Shown in pieces: positions 12,685 to 23,225 of a DNA stretch of 64,000 nucleotides; the stretch's first letter is position 1; each line of letters begins with the position of its first letter. The notes under the pieces are model-generated. The model was not told where the DNA came from. It made no database searches and saw only the letters and a program-made list of their open reading frames with translations. Source of the DNA: Phoronis australis (lineage: Eukaryota > Phoronida > Phoronidae); NCBI GenBank assembly GCA_002633005.1, contig NMRA01000247.1, positions 524,851-588,850 of the forward strand, in the 5' to 3' direction. A program made the translations under genes and the position numbers.

Positions 12685-15600
12685 CATCGGGATAATTCAA
12701 GGTTGAGTGCAGAGTGCAGAGTTTAGAAATAGAGCACAACATGTGTTGACATGGTCCCTCGTGTTGGAGAAGGTGGACTTGTGGGTGATGGGCTGAAATA
12801 ATGTTGCTGATTAGAAATGGAGCACCCATGGAGGTTGGGTGTTGTTTATGTTATTGAGCGAATGGACCAAGGTAGCTACAGCTGAGAGAGATGTACTGTT
12901 GATTGAAGAACAATTCTGTTTTTCGACTAGTGCTAGAATAATGTTGGTCTGTGTCACAGTGAGATCAGCAATCAACCAGCTGTGGAAATGTTAACATGAA
13001 TCTGTTTGTTTTGGAAACAACAATGTGCATAAAGAACTAGTTTTGAAAAGGTAACAGTCCTTCATTTCCATGTAAAAATCCAGTCTGTAGTGCTTATTAA
13101 TAGGATTTGTTGAAATTGGGTCTCAACATGGAGAGGCTTTGTATAGTACCAAGGGAAGAGAAGGTTAGAGTCCATGTAGTGTGAAATGAACTGGAATGCC
13201 AGAATTGGTGGCCAGTTGTGTTACTGTGTCGCTGTTTATTATGGTGATGTGAATGAAGACTAGCTTGTAAAAAGGTTGGAAAAGCTAAAGAGGAAATGCT
13301 GTTATTATGTTGGGAAATTTGACAAGTGAATGCAAGTGTAATATGAGAGCTGCAATTAGTAATGATTAAGATTGTAACACAGTGAGTGTTAAGGTATATT
13401 GAATGAGTAAGGCATTTGATGCTGTTTTGGTTAGTTATGGTAATTCTTGATCTATGGTGAACAGGTGAAATTTTATTTTTCAAATTTCTCAACAAAAATG
13501 AGAATTGTGGTATAAAATTAGCTTGGATGTCATAAAACAGCATTTAGTAAAGTTTTCATAATTTGCAACCAACCTTTTGAAAATAGAAAAATTACAATTT
13601 CAGCAATTGTTTCATGTAAAGTGCGTGGATAATTACTGTACTTAGTGAGCTGAGCATCTGCTTTCAACCATAAAGTGAGCACTATTAGAATACAGGCACA
13701 AAAGGAATCGTGTAAACCTCATAGCGCCATCTTGTGGGACATATTTGCTAAAATTTCTGCTACTGAAGATGTCTCACTTTCTACTAGAGTAGTTCAATAA
13801 CAGACCTTCATTAATACAAACTCGTCCAACAGAAAGTTCATTCATGTTTTCTATCAAGTTTATTGAATTAGGGTTAGCTTAGTTTATGCCAAGTATTCTA
13901 CCCTATTATTCTAAGTATCTGGGATGCAGAGGAATTCACTGAAAAGATTAGACTCATTTCTTATTGATTATTGGTTATAATAACGAGGACAGATCAGTAG
14001 TGTTTGAGGTATGCTTAGTACTAAATACAGTATTTGATATTTTGTTCTACACTTTGAAAAATTCACTTTGCAACAGTAAGTGGTAAGCGCTATGTTGATA
14101 GAAGTTGGACACAAGTCCAACTGCATGACTGGGTTATGAGAGATGTGTTACTCAGTAAAACTCACAAAAATCTGGTGTGCATAAGTTGTATTATTACTTA
14201 AATCTGGCAAAGTACTGCAATACCGTTGTTCGAACTCGTGAACTCAAGCCGTTGTGTAAGTCGGATTTCTCCTTACTTGGATAATATCTTTCGGTTCCAT
14301 AGGATGCACCTTACGTGAGTTTTACTTCATTTGTTGTTTTCTATATTTATTGAGACTATTATGAAAAGATCTCACAAATACATGTCTTTTACATTCAACT
14401 GTATTTTTCATAAAAATTCTTAAGTGACTTCTTGATCGACACGTAAGTCTTTTCTAACAATGCAAACATGTCACATGTCGGACTTCTAGTACCTCCTGAC
14501 GTTTGTGCACTCAACTTGGTTGTAGCTCTATAGCATGACGATACTCCAGCAGCATTCATTAATTTCACAGACAAATAATATGCAAATTTTTAGGTGCGAA
14601 TTCAAGATCATGAGTGGTGTAGCTCTACAGGGGGTACTTTAGATTCACCAATAACATAGTCAACGCAAAACATTCACCAAGTGAGGTCCTCTCTGTATCT
14701 GCCTCTTTATATCTTGTGAGCACAACTTGGAAATATTTCATGTTTGAATCTGTTATATTAAAACTGAAAAAATCTGCTCTTGTATACCGTAACATTCATA
14801 GACAAACTTAGAGGTGGCTTGGCCACCCATGACCAACCCCAGTGACAACATCCCATTCATTTTTAGACATTTTTTCCTTCAGAAATTATGGTTAGGCCCT
14901 CCCTTGGAATGGCCGAGATCGACCAGAGAATTCAACCACCAAAAACATAGCCTCATACAATGCCCTTACTCAAATATTGTCCGTAGAGGGCAAATGGACT
15001 CTACATCATAACCAGGTGTATGTTCTGCTGATGTGAGAACCACGCAAAAATGCACGATCAGGAGACACCTAGCAAGATATTCATGCATTATTAATAAAAA
15101 CGAGATTTTTCAACTTGACATGTTTCAATGTCTCAAACATCATCAGGAAAAGCAATCAAGGTCATCTAACTATCTTGACCCACAGTATGCAGTAGAGCTA
15201 TCGGCATGCATCATAGCCACAAAACATTGAATACCAGTGACACTCCGATGTGTGCTTAGCTACTCATTCAGTTCAGCCTTTAGCCAGCTGATATGAATTG
15301 ACTCACAATGCACATTCAGGAAATGCTTTAGTATTCAGGATCAAGCTGAAGCAACCAAGGAACTCAAAATCCATGAGTCAATGATACATACATCTGGAGC
15401 AGTATAGGTAGAATTACTTAATGAGTAATGTTCAACAATCGCAAATGAGACAAAAATATAACATCAAGCGCTATCTGGTAGTGTTTCAATAAAATACTTC
15501 ATTAGCAAATACTCCATGTTGCTACATGTGCAGCACTTTGACAAGATATTACATAACATGTTAAATTAGCTTTAAACGAAATTTCTGAAACTGAGGCCTA

Positions 15601-15790
15601 AAGCTATATTGAGCACTCCATTGGCACATCAAAAATGGACAACATGAAAGTGAGACAAGATAAGGAAGTGATTTGTTGAGACAAAAAATCCATTCAGACC
15701 ACAGAAAATCTATAGAAATGAGAAATGTGAAACGGAATGTCCCAATGCAATAGTCACGTAACTGAAGCAGTGCCCACGACAAGCTTTTAA
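12685..15790. other. Convergent intergenic region / 3' UTRs of UTP15 and GPN2
   Basis: Both neighbouring genes point into this 3.1-kb stretch, so it should contain both 3' UTRs. I see no confident AATAAA for either gene and no further exons. The 148-codon minus-strand frame at 13097-13543 has low complexity and no recognisable motif. A single CTCF-like sequence in reverse orientation lies near 13720. Confidence 0.6.
13720..13739 (-). promoter_or_regulatory. Isolated CTCF-like motif between convergent genes
   Basis: AGCGCCATCTTGTGGGA resembles the reverse complement of the CTCF core (consensus close to CCASYAGRKGGCGC). It is a single match outside the repeat arrays and lies between two convergent genes. 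One core match alone is weak evidence. Confidence 0.3.
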
Positions 15791-18700
15791 CTAGTAGTCT
15801 GTCTGTTCTACTGGATCATCCTCTTTCATGTATTTCTCTCTGATGTTAGCTATCTTCTCATACTCAAACTCAGCTCCGACTGCACATGACATCATGGCGT
15901 TGAGACTGCGCTCTTCCAAGTCACCGAACACGTAACCGTTAGCCTTGTCCACCACTTTCATGACTCGTAACATGCTCTCTTTGTCCTGAAGGTACAATTG
16001 CGTAGATTTACATATTAAATTGTGTCCATTTACGGTTGACTTGATAGTCGAGGAAGGGAACGTAATAAGTGATTGAAGGTTGACACCAGGCAGGTTGTTA
16101 TGCAGTTTGGTTGTATATACATCTGGACTTAATACTGATTTAGCATTAATTCAGGACAGTTTACATTTGACTCCTACAGTATCCTCATTTTCACCGCAGG
16201 TATCAATGTACCTAGGAACAAATAGAATTGAAATTCTAACCTAAATTATCATTGTAGGTGACATTTCACAGATTGTTCTCTAAAACCCCACCAGCAGATG
16301 CCATTTTGATGGAAGTTTGCAAAGCTTAACAACAATAACACCTGTGGGAGCCGATGGTAACGTAATTTTAGAGAAAAATGTAATTTTTATGTTACAGTGT
16401 GTCTACAAAGAACGCTTCTTGTCTGTATGAGAAGCAGCTGCTGTACTTCTTTCCAGAATTAAGCAAAAGCGTCTATAAACAAAACGCTTGTAGAAAAACT
16501 CAGGAGCAAGATTTCAATGTAGCATTTTGTCCATTGCAAAACTAGTTTTTGGCATGTATTCAATTTGACAGTCAAGCAAACAAATTAAGGATGAAGTATC
16601 CACCAAGATATAGGCACATGGGCCTAAATATGTGAATATACAATATGAGTTCTCGATTTATATACCTGTATACTCAGAGCATCTATCAGGATATAGGAAC
16701 ATGGGCCTAAATATGTGAATATACAATTTGAGTTCTCAATTTATATACCAGTATACTCAGAGCATCTATCAGGATATAGGTGCATGGGCCTAAATATGCG
16801 GATATACAATAGCGAATATGCAAATCCGCCATCTTGAATTTGCTGCCGCAGTTGCATTATGGGAAATGTATGCTTCTATCGTTTGACAACCGATTGTATA
16901 CAGTGTTGTCGGGTGTTGTAACGAATGTTTAGCACAGAAGCAGTCAATAAAGTTATTTTATTTGAATTCTTATCCAAAAATTAATATTAAACGGATAACT
17001 AGTGCAGGAAGCATGCAACAGTTCTTTATTACAGGAATGTTGTGGAAATGAATAAAGTCAACGTTGCCGCACCCCAGCTCCGTCGACAGTGACTCCGGGG
17101 CCCGGTCTGCAATCTCCGTCAGGCTCACACTCATACTCGAGATTTCATGCTCAAAATCATGCTCACTGGAGTCGTAGGCCTACTCCAAAAAGCATATTTA
17201 ATGTCACATTTCGAGAAGACTCCAAACGCGTACTCAAATCTGAGAATCGTACTCGAGTTGCTATGGAACTCATCAGTTATGATGTGAAATGCAAAACCAC
17301 GAAAAGTCGCGCTGATTCAGCGCTCCCTATATTCGCATCGACTACCCAAGCAACTATGTTATCGTCAGCTCTCGCTACAATTACATGAGTATAAGGTGCA
17401 ATAATGAGTATTCTGTAACTGTTCAATACAATATTCTCCTGCCATTTCTTGATACATTTGCCAATTATTAAGCTTTACTTCTTGAGTTCCTTATCTCCCG
17501 CCGGAAAATGTCTCAAGAAATTTGAAACAGTTTATCAAACAAAGTCATGCAGTCGGCCGGAGCGGAGCAGCCAAAATTTCAGTGTCTGATTTAGTCGGAG
17601 GTCATTCTCCCCGGCCCACTTGACTCATTACTCCTAAAATTGGCATGGTCACACCAACGATTGACGGCGTACTGAAATTATCTTTTTCATTAATGCAGTG
17701 GTGGGCCGGTGACCCCGGTACGGGAGTCGGGTACCATATCACAGGCCTGCAACCAACATTTTTAAGGGAGTTCGAATTGCACATTTTCTTTGACGGGAGG
17801 TTGAATTTCAAAAGTTTGTACCATAATTGCCAGCAGTGGTGTTCTTTTCTAGTAAACCGGTTGTCCAAGTCAAACCGAAACTCCGAGTAGAAATTTGGGC
17901 CGCAGTTGTTTGGTTACTGGTCAACCCCTGTTCTCTCTTGCGTAGAACCCATTGCAGTGTAGGCCTATGCTGATGTCAAAACTTTGATACTGTATCTTTG
18001 CATTTTATCGGGATGTATCAAGTTAGCTGACATTTGGCGCGTGAGTTAAAAACACTACATGTAGTACACTATAGGCAGGCATTCAGAGTTCATCAGTGAA
18101 CGGGACGAGACGTCTACTCATAAATCGGCAAAAATAATCTGGAACATCATTCGGGGATTGAGAAATTATCAATAACTAAACTATTATGTGAAATCTGACA
18201 GGGAAGCAAATTGTTTTCATTAACTTTCCTTAGCAAACCGTACAAGCCGTTGCACACGCACTTCAATCATGGCAATCCCCACCCCACAACTGCTTTTGAC
18301 CCTTGTAATGACTCGTGGACATGGGATTAGCATTCGCCAGTTGCCAGGAATCGTAGTAAGAAGGACGTTAAAAATTGGCGGCAATGAAGTGCGGTGAGTA
18401 TGAAGTGTGAGTCTGAGTATGATTCTGGTCTGAAGTGTGAGTCTGAGTACGGAGATTGGAGACCGGGGCCAGGTAAACTATAAGCACATGTCTTGGATTG
18501 TACAAATTTTTAAAATTATAATTATAATGAGATAATGAGAATTTGTAACATATTTTTTCTAGTCTTAATAATTGAAAACGGCAGCTAAATATAAAAATCT
18601 CTTCTGTATAGAAACTCCCACGCTGCTGCTAGGCATACAAACTATCCCAGAATGCAACAGAGAGGAACTGGTGTGGGGAATGCGCATTGAGATTTGCACA

Positions 18701-20260
18701 TTCGCTATTACAGTTCTCAATTTATGTACCTGTTTACTCAGACCATCAATCAGAATATAGGCGCATGGGCCTAAATATACGGATATACAGCTAGAGTTCT
18801 CAATTTATATTACCTGTATATTCAGAGCCACAAAAGACACCAGACTGTAATCTTCAATGACACCCACCAGTGCTTTGTTGAGCTTTTTAAATTTCATAAA
18901 GAAAGGATCGTCCTGAAAGAATTAAAACATTAAAATCATCAATTTAACAGACGATAAAACAATGACACGTTTTCATTTAATGTAAACTTTTCAAAATGAA
19001 ATCTCAATCAACAGATAATTGTGTTCACAAACAGAAATGTTGTTAGTGCACTAAGTCAACTTACAAACAATGTGCATCATGTTCACCTGCATCAGGTGAG
19101 TCTGTGCACAGAATATTGTGCCCCCGAAAATGAGAAAGTGACTGCCATCAAGCATGGAAGACACTTCTTATTATTGGTTTGAGCAAAAAAGAACAAAAAA
19201 TGACATATAAGTGATCTCAGATGCTCTTTTGAACATTTGCAGAGTTCACCGGCTTTTCACTTCAGGTATGTCAGTTATTTCATTTTTGGCTCTTGTCAAT
19301 GAGGTTTGATGACTTAAGTTCTTGTTTAGCGACCTGGGAATTTTGCTGGGCAACATCTGGCTATTAGAGATGACATTATGCTAAGTGCCAGGCGAATGTT
19401 GATGTTATCTAAATACCCAATAACCTGTTACAAAAGATGGAAACTACAAATTGTAATCAAACTGTCACCTGCATTCTTGTGGCTTTAGATTATGGATCGA
19501 ATCTGTAACTTTCATTTTCACAAAATATTTTGAAAAACTTTGAACTAAATTGCTGTTTTTAAATAAGTAATTGTAAATTGTTTTGATCATGGTAATTGTG
19601 CACGTGTGCAAATTACAAACAAAACTGAATCAACATAATGCAAACTCAAGTCACCTGCATCTGATCCAGCAGATAAGACAGATCTAGCACGTCTGTGAAG
19701 AAGTCAATGTTGAAAGCAAGGCGCCCATAATGCTCCACCAAATCTGCCTTGGATAGTACATTGATGTGGGGCAGTGCAACCTGTAGCATGGTGGACAAGG
19801 ATGTGAGGAGGACAGAGATGAACTTGCCAACATCACTACAGTAGTGTGAGTCCACTAAATGAACAGCAGCCAGACGATAGTCTTCCTTTGTGAGTGCATT
19901 GAGAATATTTTTTACAGAACTGTGATGGGTGTAGAGTTCAACTTGACCGGGACAGTCAAAGAGCACATAAGCATCGCCATGTGGTTTAAGTTTGGCAAGC
20001 AGCCAATCCAAGTTTTTTTCCAAGTATTCCATGCAGTAGATCAGACCCCCGTTTGGACCAAGTTTCACATACTCCATGACATCAGAAAGGGTAACTAATT
20101 CTGAGACGTCGATGTCTGGCGTGTATGGGACAACGTCGTTTGCTGGGTCAAGGTTCACAATAATGACCCTACGGCCTAGACCGTGCAGGAAATCGGCCAT
20201 TCCCTTGCAATAAGTAGTTTTACCTGCACCTGGTGGTCCAATTACTACCTGCCCAAACAT
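15791..20260 (-). CDS. GPN2: GPN2, GPN-loop GTPase 2
   Basis: GPN2 is a cytoplasmic P-loop GTPase that works with GPN1 and GPN3 in assembly and nuclear import of RNA polymerase II. Three phase-0 exons join to 299 aa: 20260-19655, 18912-18814 and 15985-15791 (TAG); the human protein has about 310 aa. Visible motifs are the P loop GPPGAGKTT (residues 7-15), the diagnostic GPN loop in [16 protein letters not shown], the G3 motif [20 protein letters not shown], and the G4-like [11 protein letters not shown]. The short exon 2 encodes [20 protein letters not shown]; exon 3 encodes DKES and [20 protein letters not shown]. All splice sites are GT-AG. The chosen ATG lies at the FGQ start of the conserved domain, directly downstream of an acceptor at 20272-20274, so a 5' UTR exon (or a few more codons) must lie further right. 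It is convergent with UTP15. Confidence 0.97.
16604..16809 (+). repeat. ~82-bp tandem repeat in GPN2 intron 2, interrupted by a transposon
   Basis: Units contain ATGGGCCTAAATATG(T/C)G(A/G)ATATAC and CAATTTATATACC(T/A)GTATACTC. Two and a half copies lie here and another copy resumes at about 18709-18815, right up to GPN2 exon 2. The transposon at 16810-18707 therefore split an existing array. Confidence 0.8.
16810..18707. mobile_element. 1.9-kb DNA transposon in GPN2 intron 2, TA-flanked ends
   Basis: The ends are inverted copies of TAGCGAAT(A/G)TGCAAATC. A second inverted block, TTGCATT(A/C)TGGGA, lies about 40 bp inside. It splits the 82-bp tandem repeat. TA at both outer ends would fit a Tc1/mariner-type duplication, but this is not certain. 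A further inverted-repeat element lies inside it, and no transposase is recognised. Confidence 0.7.
17098..18470. mobile_element. Nested element with GGCCCGGTCTCNAATCT termini
   Basis: The left end GGGGCCCGGTCTGCAATC pairs with the right end GGAGATTGGAGACCGGGGCC. Inside lie imperfect copies of CTCACACTC/ATACTCGAG-type words on one side and their complements on the other. The same ends occur in the 308-bp MITE at 39705-40012, which defines a family. No protein is recognised. Confidence 0.65.
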
Positions 20261-20271
20261 TTTTCGGGTGT

Positions 20272-20926
20272 CTGAAACATATATAAGAGCTAATATCAAT
20301 ACATTACATACGCAATATCTCACAAAGACTTATGTGATCTTATCAACTTTACTAGACACTAGACACTTAGATGTCTGGTACGATAACAGTTCAAATGCCT
20401 TTCTTACCAATTCCATTACTAATTAGTATTAAGCAAAGGAAGCCGTTGAGGAGAAATCTCCGTTGAAGGATATTAAGATATGAATGGTCTCCTAAGGTAC
20501 CCCCTATGTACAAAATTTATCACAAAGTATGCCACCAAATTAAATACAGTAAATTAATCATTTAAAACAGATACACTTGCACTGACTGATCAACACATTC
20601 TGTCAGAGGGTAACCAACAGCAACTTCAGGAACAGCTCACGTCACAGAAATGTGGACAGTCACAACAATAGTGCACTCAAGAATCACAGGAGAACATTTC
20701 CAGCAAAGACGACTGCTCAACTGTTTGAATGTCTGTCAACCAAAATGCAATTTTTGCATGTTCATAACAAAACTGGTAATTCTTTCTGCTCGTCACCTTG
20801 TCATGAAACTCATACCAACATGCACTGAAAAAGGTGCATGAAAATCTGGGACGCAGTCAACAGTTACCTTGCCATTTACAACTATTTTAGTAAAAACAAT
20901 GTAATAAAAATTATTATCTTGACATA
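20272..20926. other. GPN2 5' region, no feature recognised
   Basis: This must include intron or promoter of GPN2 upstream of the acceptor at 20272-20274. No first exon, TATA box or CpG-rich stretch could be picked with confidence. Confidence 0.4.
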
Positions 20927-21757
20927 GGCGGATTTAGGGGGGGCCCAGGGGGCCCGCCCCCCNCGGAACACGGCGCATTCGTAACGGAACTATGGCTAAG
21001 TGTAGGCTCTCCCGCGATATCCCAGGCGACTGGCAGTGGCGCTGCGCACTACGACTCCGTTTCCGTCGTCTGCTCCACTGTGCAATGGAGAAAATTTACT
21101 TCATTTTTTAAAGAAAATGGAACCTGAGTGACGATGAAAAAACAGAAGGTGCTGGTAAGATGTGAATTTTAATCGAAGCCTAAGTGAATCACTCAGAAAC
21201 TCATTAATTCTCTCTTTGTCAAGCCTTAATTTAAAACGATTTCCAAAGCAATCCCGTCATTATTGCCAACACGAAAAAAGGATTTGGTCTTTTGGGCATT
21301 TGAAGACTATTTTGAATATAACAAATTTGTTAAGAACCAATTACACAAAATATAAAACGTGTAATAAGCATTATAAAAAGAAGTAGGTTTCGCGCGCAAA
21401 CGCTGTGGACCATAAACAAGTAGGTCTCTTAGTTTCTGTTTGTTAGTGAAGTCGTGGTGGTGTAGTGGTAAAGCACGCGCGTCCTATCAGCCAGGTCGTG
21501 AGATCGAGTCTGTGAAACTCGCAATTTTTCCTGTGTGACACGCTCTCCGTTTTTTTTTCCTTTTTTTCTTGGATAATACATCAGAAATCAAGGAAAATGC
21601 TTGATTTTTAGAGGAAAAAACAGAAAAATTTCCCCCCTCCCGACCTCCCCCCTTTCGGTGCTGTGCGCATCTACAATCGTGGTTTGCGCAAATGCTTACA
21701 GCCGGAGAAAATGGTGGCCCCCCCCCCCTGTAATATCCTAGATCCGCCTCTGACATT
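20923..21757 (+). mobile_element. Internally deleted hAT-family transposon
   Basis: The left end is CATAGGCGGATTTAGGGG and the right end is the complement of CAGAGGCGGATCTAGGATAT, typical of TTF/ZMYM1-like hAT elements. At 21080-21175 it keeps a damaged version of the first coding exon and the following donor of the fuller copy at 56862-62455: ATGGAGAAAATTTACTTC through GGTGCTGGTAAGATGTGAA. The matching intron start and a tRNA-like segment follow. An N at 20963 lies in the G/C run. No clean 8-bp target duplication is seen. Confidence 0.75.
21440..21512 (+). ncRNA. tRNA-like Pol III promoter element in deleted hAT copy
   Basis: TGGTGTAGTGG fits the Pol III A-box consensus exactly. About 40 bases on, GAGATCGAGTC is a weak B box. 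The same segment is present in the fuller hAT copy on the other strand (61686-61757), so it belongs to the transposon family. It is not a functional tRNA, since no full cloverleaf was found. Confidence 0.45.
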
Positions 21758-21799
21758 ACCACCATCCCAACTGGCCCCAATAGAGACGGTGCTCGTCTT

Positions 21800-22220
21800 A
21801 TAGGGCCTTCGTACCTTGGGAGCTTTTTGGTGAATTATGGCTCATACCTGTCATGTTGCTCTAAGTGCCTTTTGAATATAGTACACCTTAGAAGGTAGGT
21901 AACACATAGCTCCTTAGTTTGCTTTACAAGGGCTACAGTACTCCTCATGAGTTTTTGTACTAATCTTATCAGTCCATGTATTTCAAATGGGTTGTAGTCG
22001 AAGTACATTGACCACATAAGGTTTTCACCTCCTCATAAACACATTTTATACTAACAAGTGTCTCTTAAAAAAGCACTTACTTTCTTCACCGATAATTTCT
22101 GGTTTTATATACATCCCTGATGATGACTTCGGTGAAAAATTCTAACTCCGTTTTTCTTTGGTCACCTTTAACTTTTTTACCATGCGCGATAACCACAATG
22201 ATTTTCCATTAAAGTCACGC
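21800..22220 (+). repeat. Transposon end related to the 23.2-25.6 kb inverted-repeat element
   Basis: GGAGCTTTTTGGTGAATTATG is shared with 23287-23310 and, inverted, with 25500-25530. It appears to be a fragment of the same TIR family. Confidence 0.5.
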
Positions 22221-22279
22221 GAGTTAGGCAACAAAAGGTGTGAGACTGAGCAAAGCACGTGACCGGGCGAACCACACTT

Positions 22280-23225
22280 GCAAAAAGTAGCATATTGGAC
22301 TTTTTGTTCCTCGACAGGTGCGATTTCACGTATTTTCTACAAATTGGCACCCTGTGAGGGAAGCTCAAGTGAACCGCGACAGATTTTCATGGAAATGTTC
22401 AAATTTTGCCAAGTTGAAGTGTTTCCAGAGTCATGTTAATTGTAAATCAATGAGTATATATGCATGTTTCACATGCTGTTATTCACTGCATTTTGAGACA
22501 AGCAACAATTTACAGGGGAAAGTGGCATCCACAGGCAATGTAATTGCCCACTTAAAGGAAAACGTTGATGTCTTTAACTGTTCCAAGCTAAAACAATCCA
22601 AATACTCCCGCAATCACACTTTTTTGAACAGTCCTTTGTTCGTTGCCCAAATCGGCAACTGGCCAATTTAATACTGCTCGTGCCAGGAGATATGATGTTG
22701 TATCTCTTGGACTCAGAAGTGCAACAATAATGGTGGTCCTACTGTCTCAGTCTGACTCCGGCTTTTGAAACAAAGAAGTTTGAAATTGGCTTTTAAAATA
22801 ACAGTACATTCTTTATGTCGAATTCGAGTCACTAACTAGGTGCAACGAAAACTTTTAGTGCAAATATGTTTATTCTTGACTACCAATTTAAACATTCAAA
22901 ATGTGTTGATTTAGTAAAAAAATATATTCTCTTTACCAAAATACTCATCATACCTCGAATGGTGTGTCGACAAATATTGTTATTATATTTATTATTACTT
23001 ATTTTTCCATAATTCTCATGTGATTGATTGTATAACCGGTTCCCGATTTTGGGAACACAACGAAGGATTGCTCGAAGAAAAAGTTTGATAACTGGAGTAT
23101 TTGTTTGTTCTCCTAATGTGTCCCTCTATGTGCAACGTGACTTTGATGTTTAAATCAGTGCGAGGCACAATTCGCCGAAAAGTTTCCGACCAGCTAGTAG
23201 TCACTGTCTATATAGTAACACTCTA
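22280..23225. repeat. Left companion arm of the inverted-repeat nest
   Basis: Positions 22560-22740 match 23390-23560 in direct orientation (shared CAATTCCG/GTTGCCCAAATCGGCAACT-type words and GATATGATGTTGTATCTCTTGG). Positions 23040-23220 are the inverted counterpart of 23225-23440, so the two form a near-palindrome centred near 23225. The frame at 22318-22671 (117 codons) shows no motif and is not called a gene. Confidence 0.55.

Noticed and set aside
13097-13543. 148-codon minus-strand frame as a gene
   Set aside because: Low complexity, Asn/Ser/His-rich from AT-rich DNA, lies in the expected UTP15 3' region, no motif.
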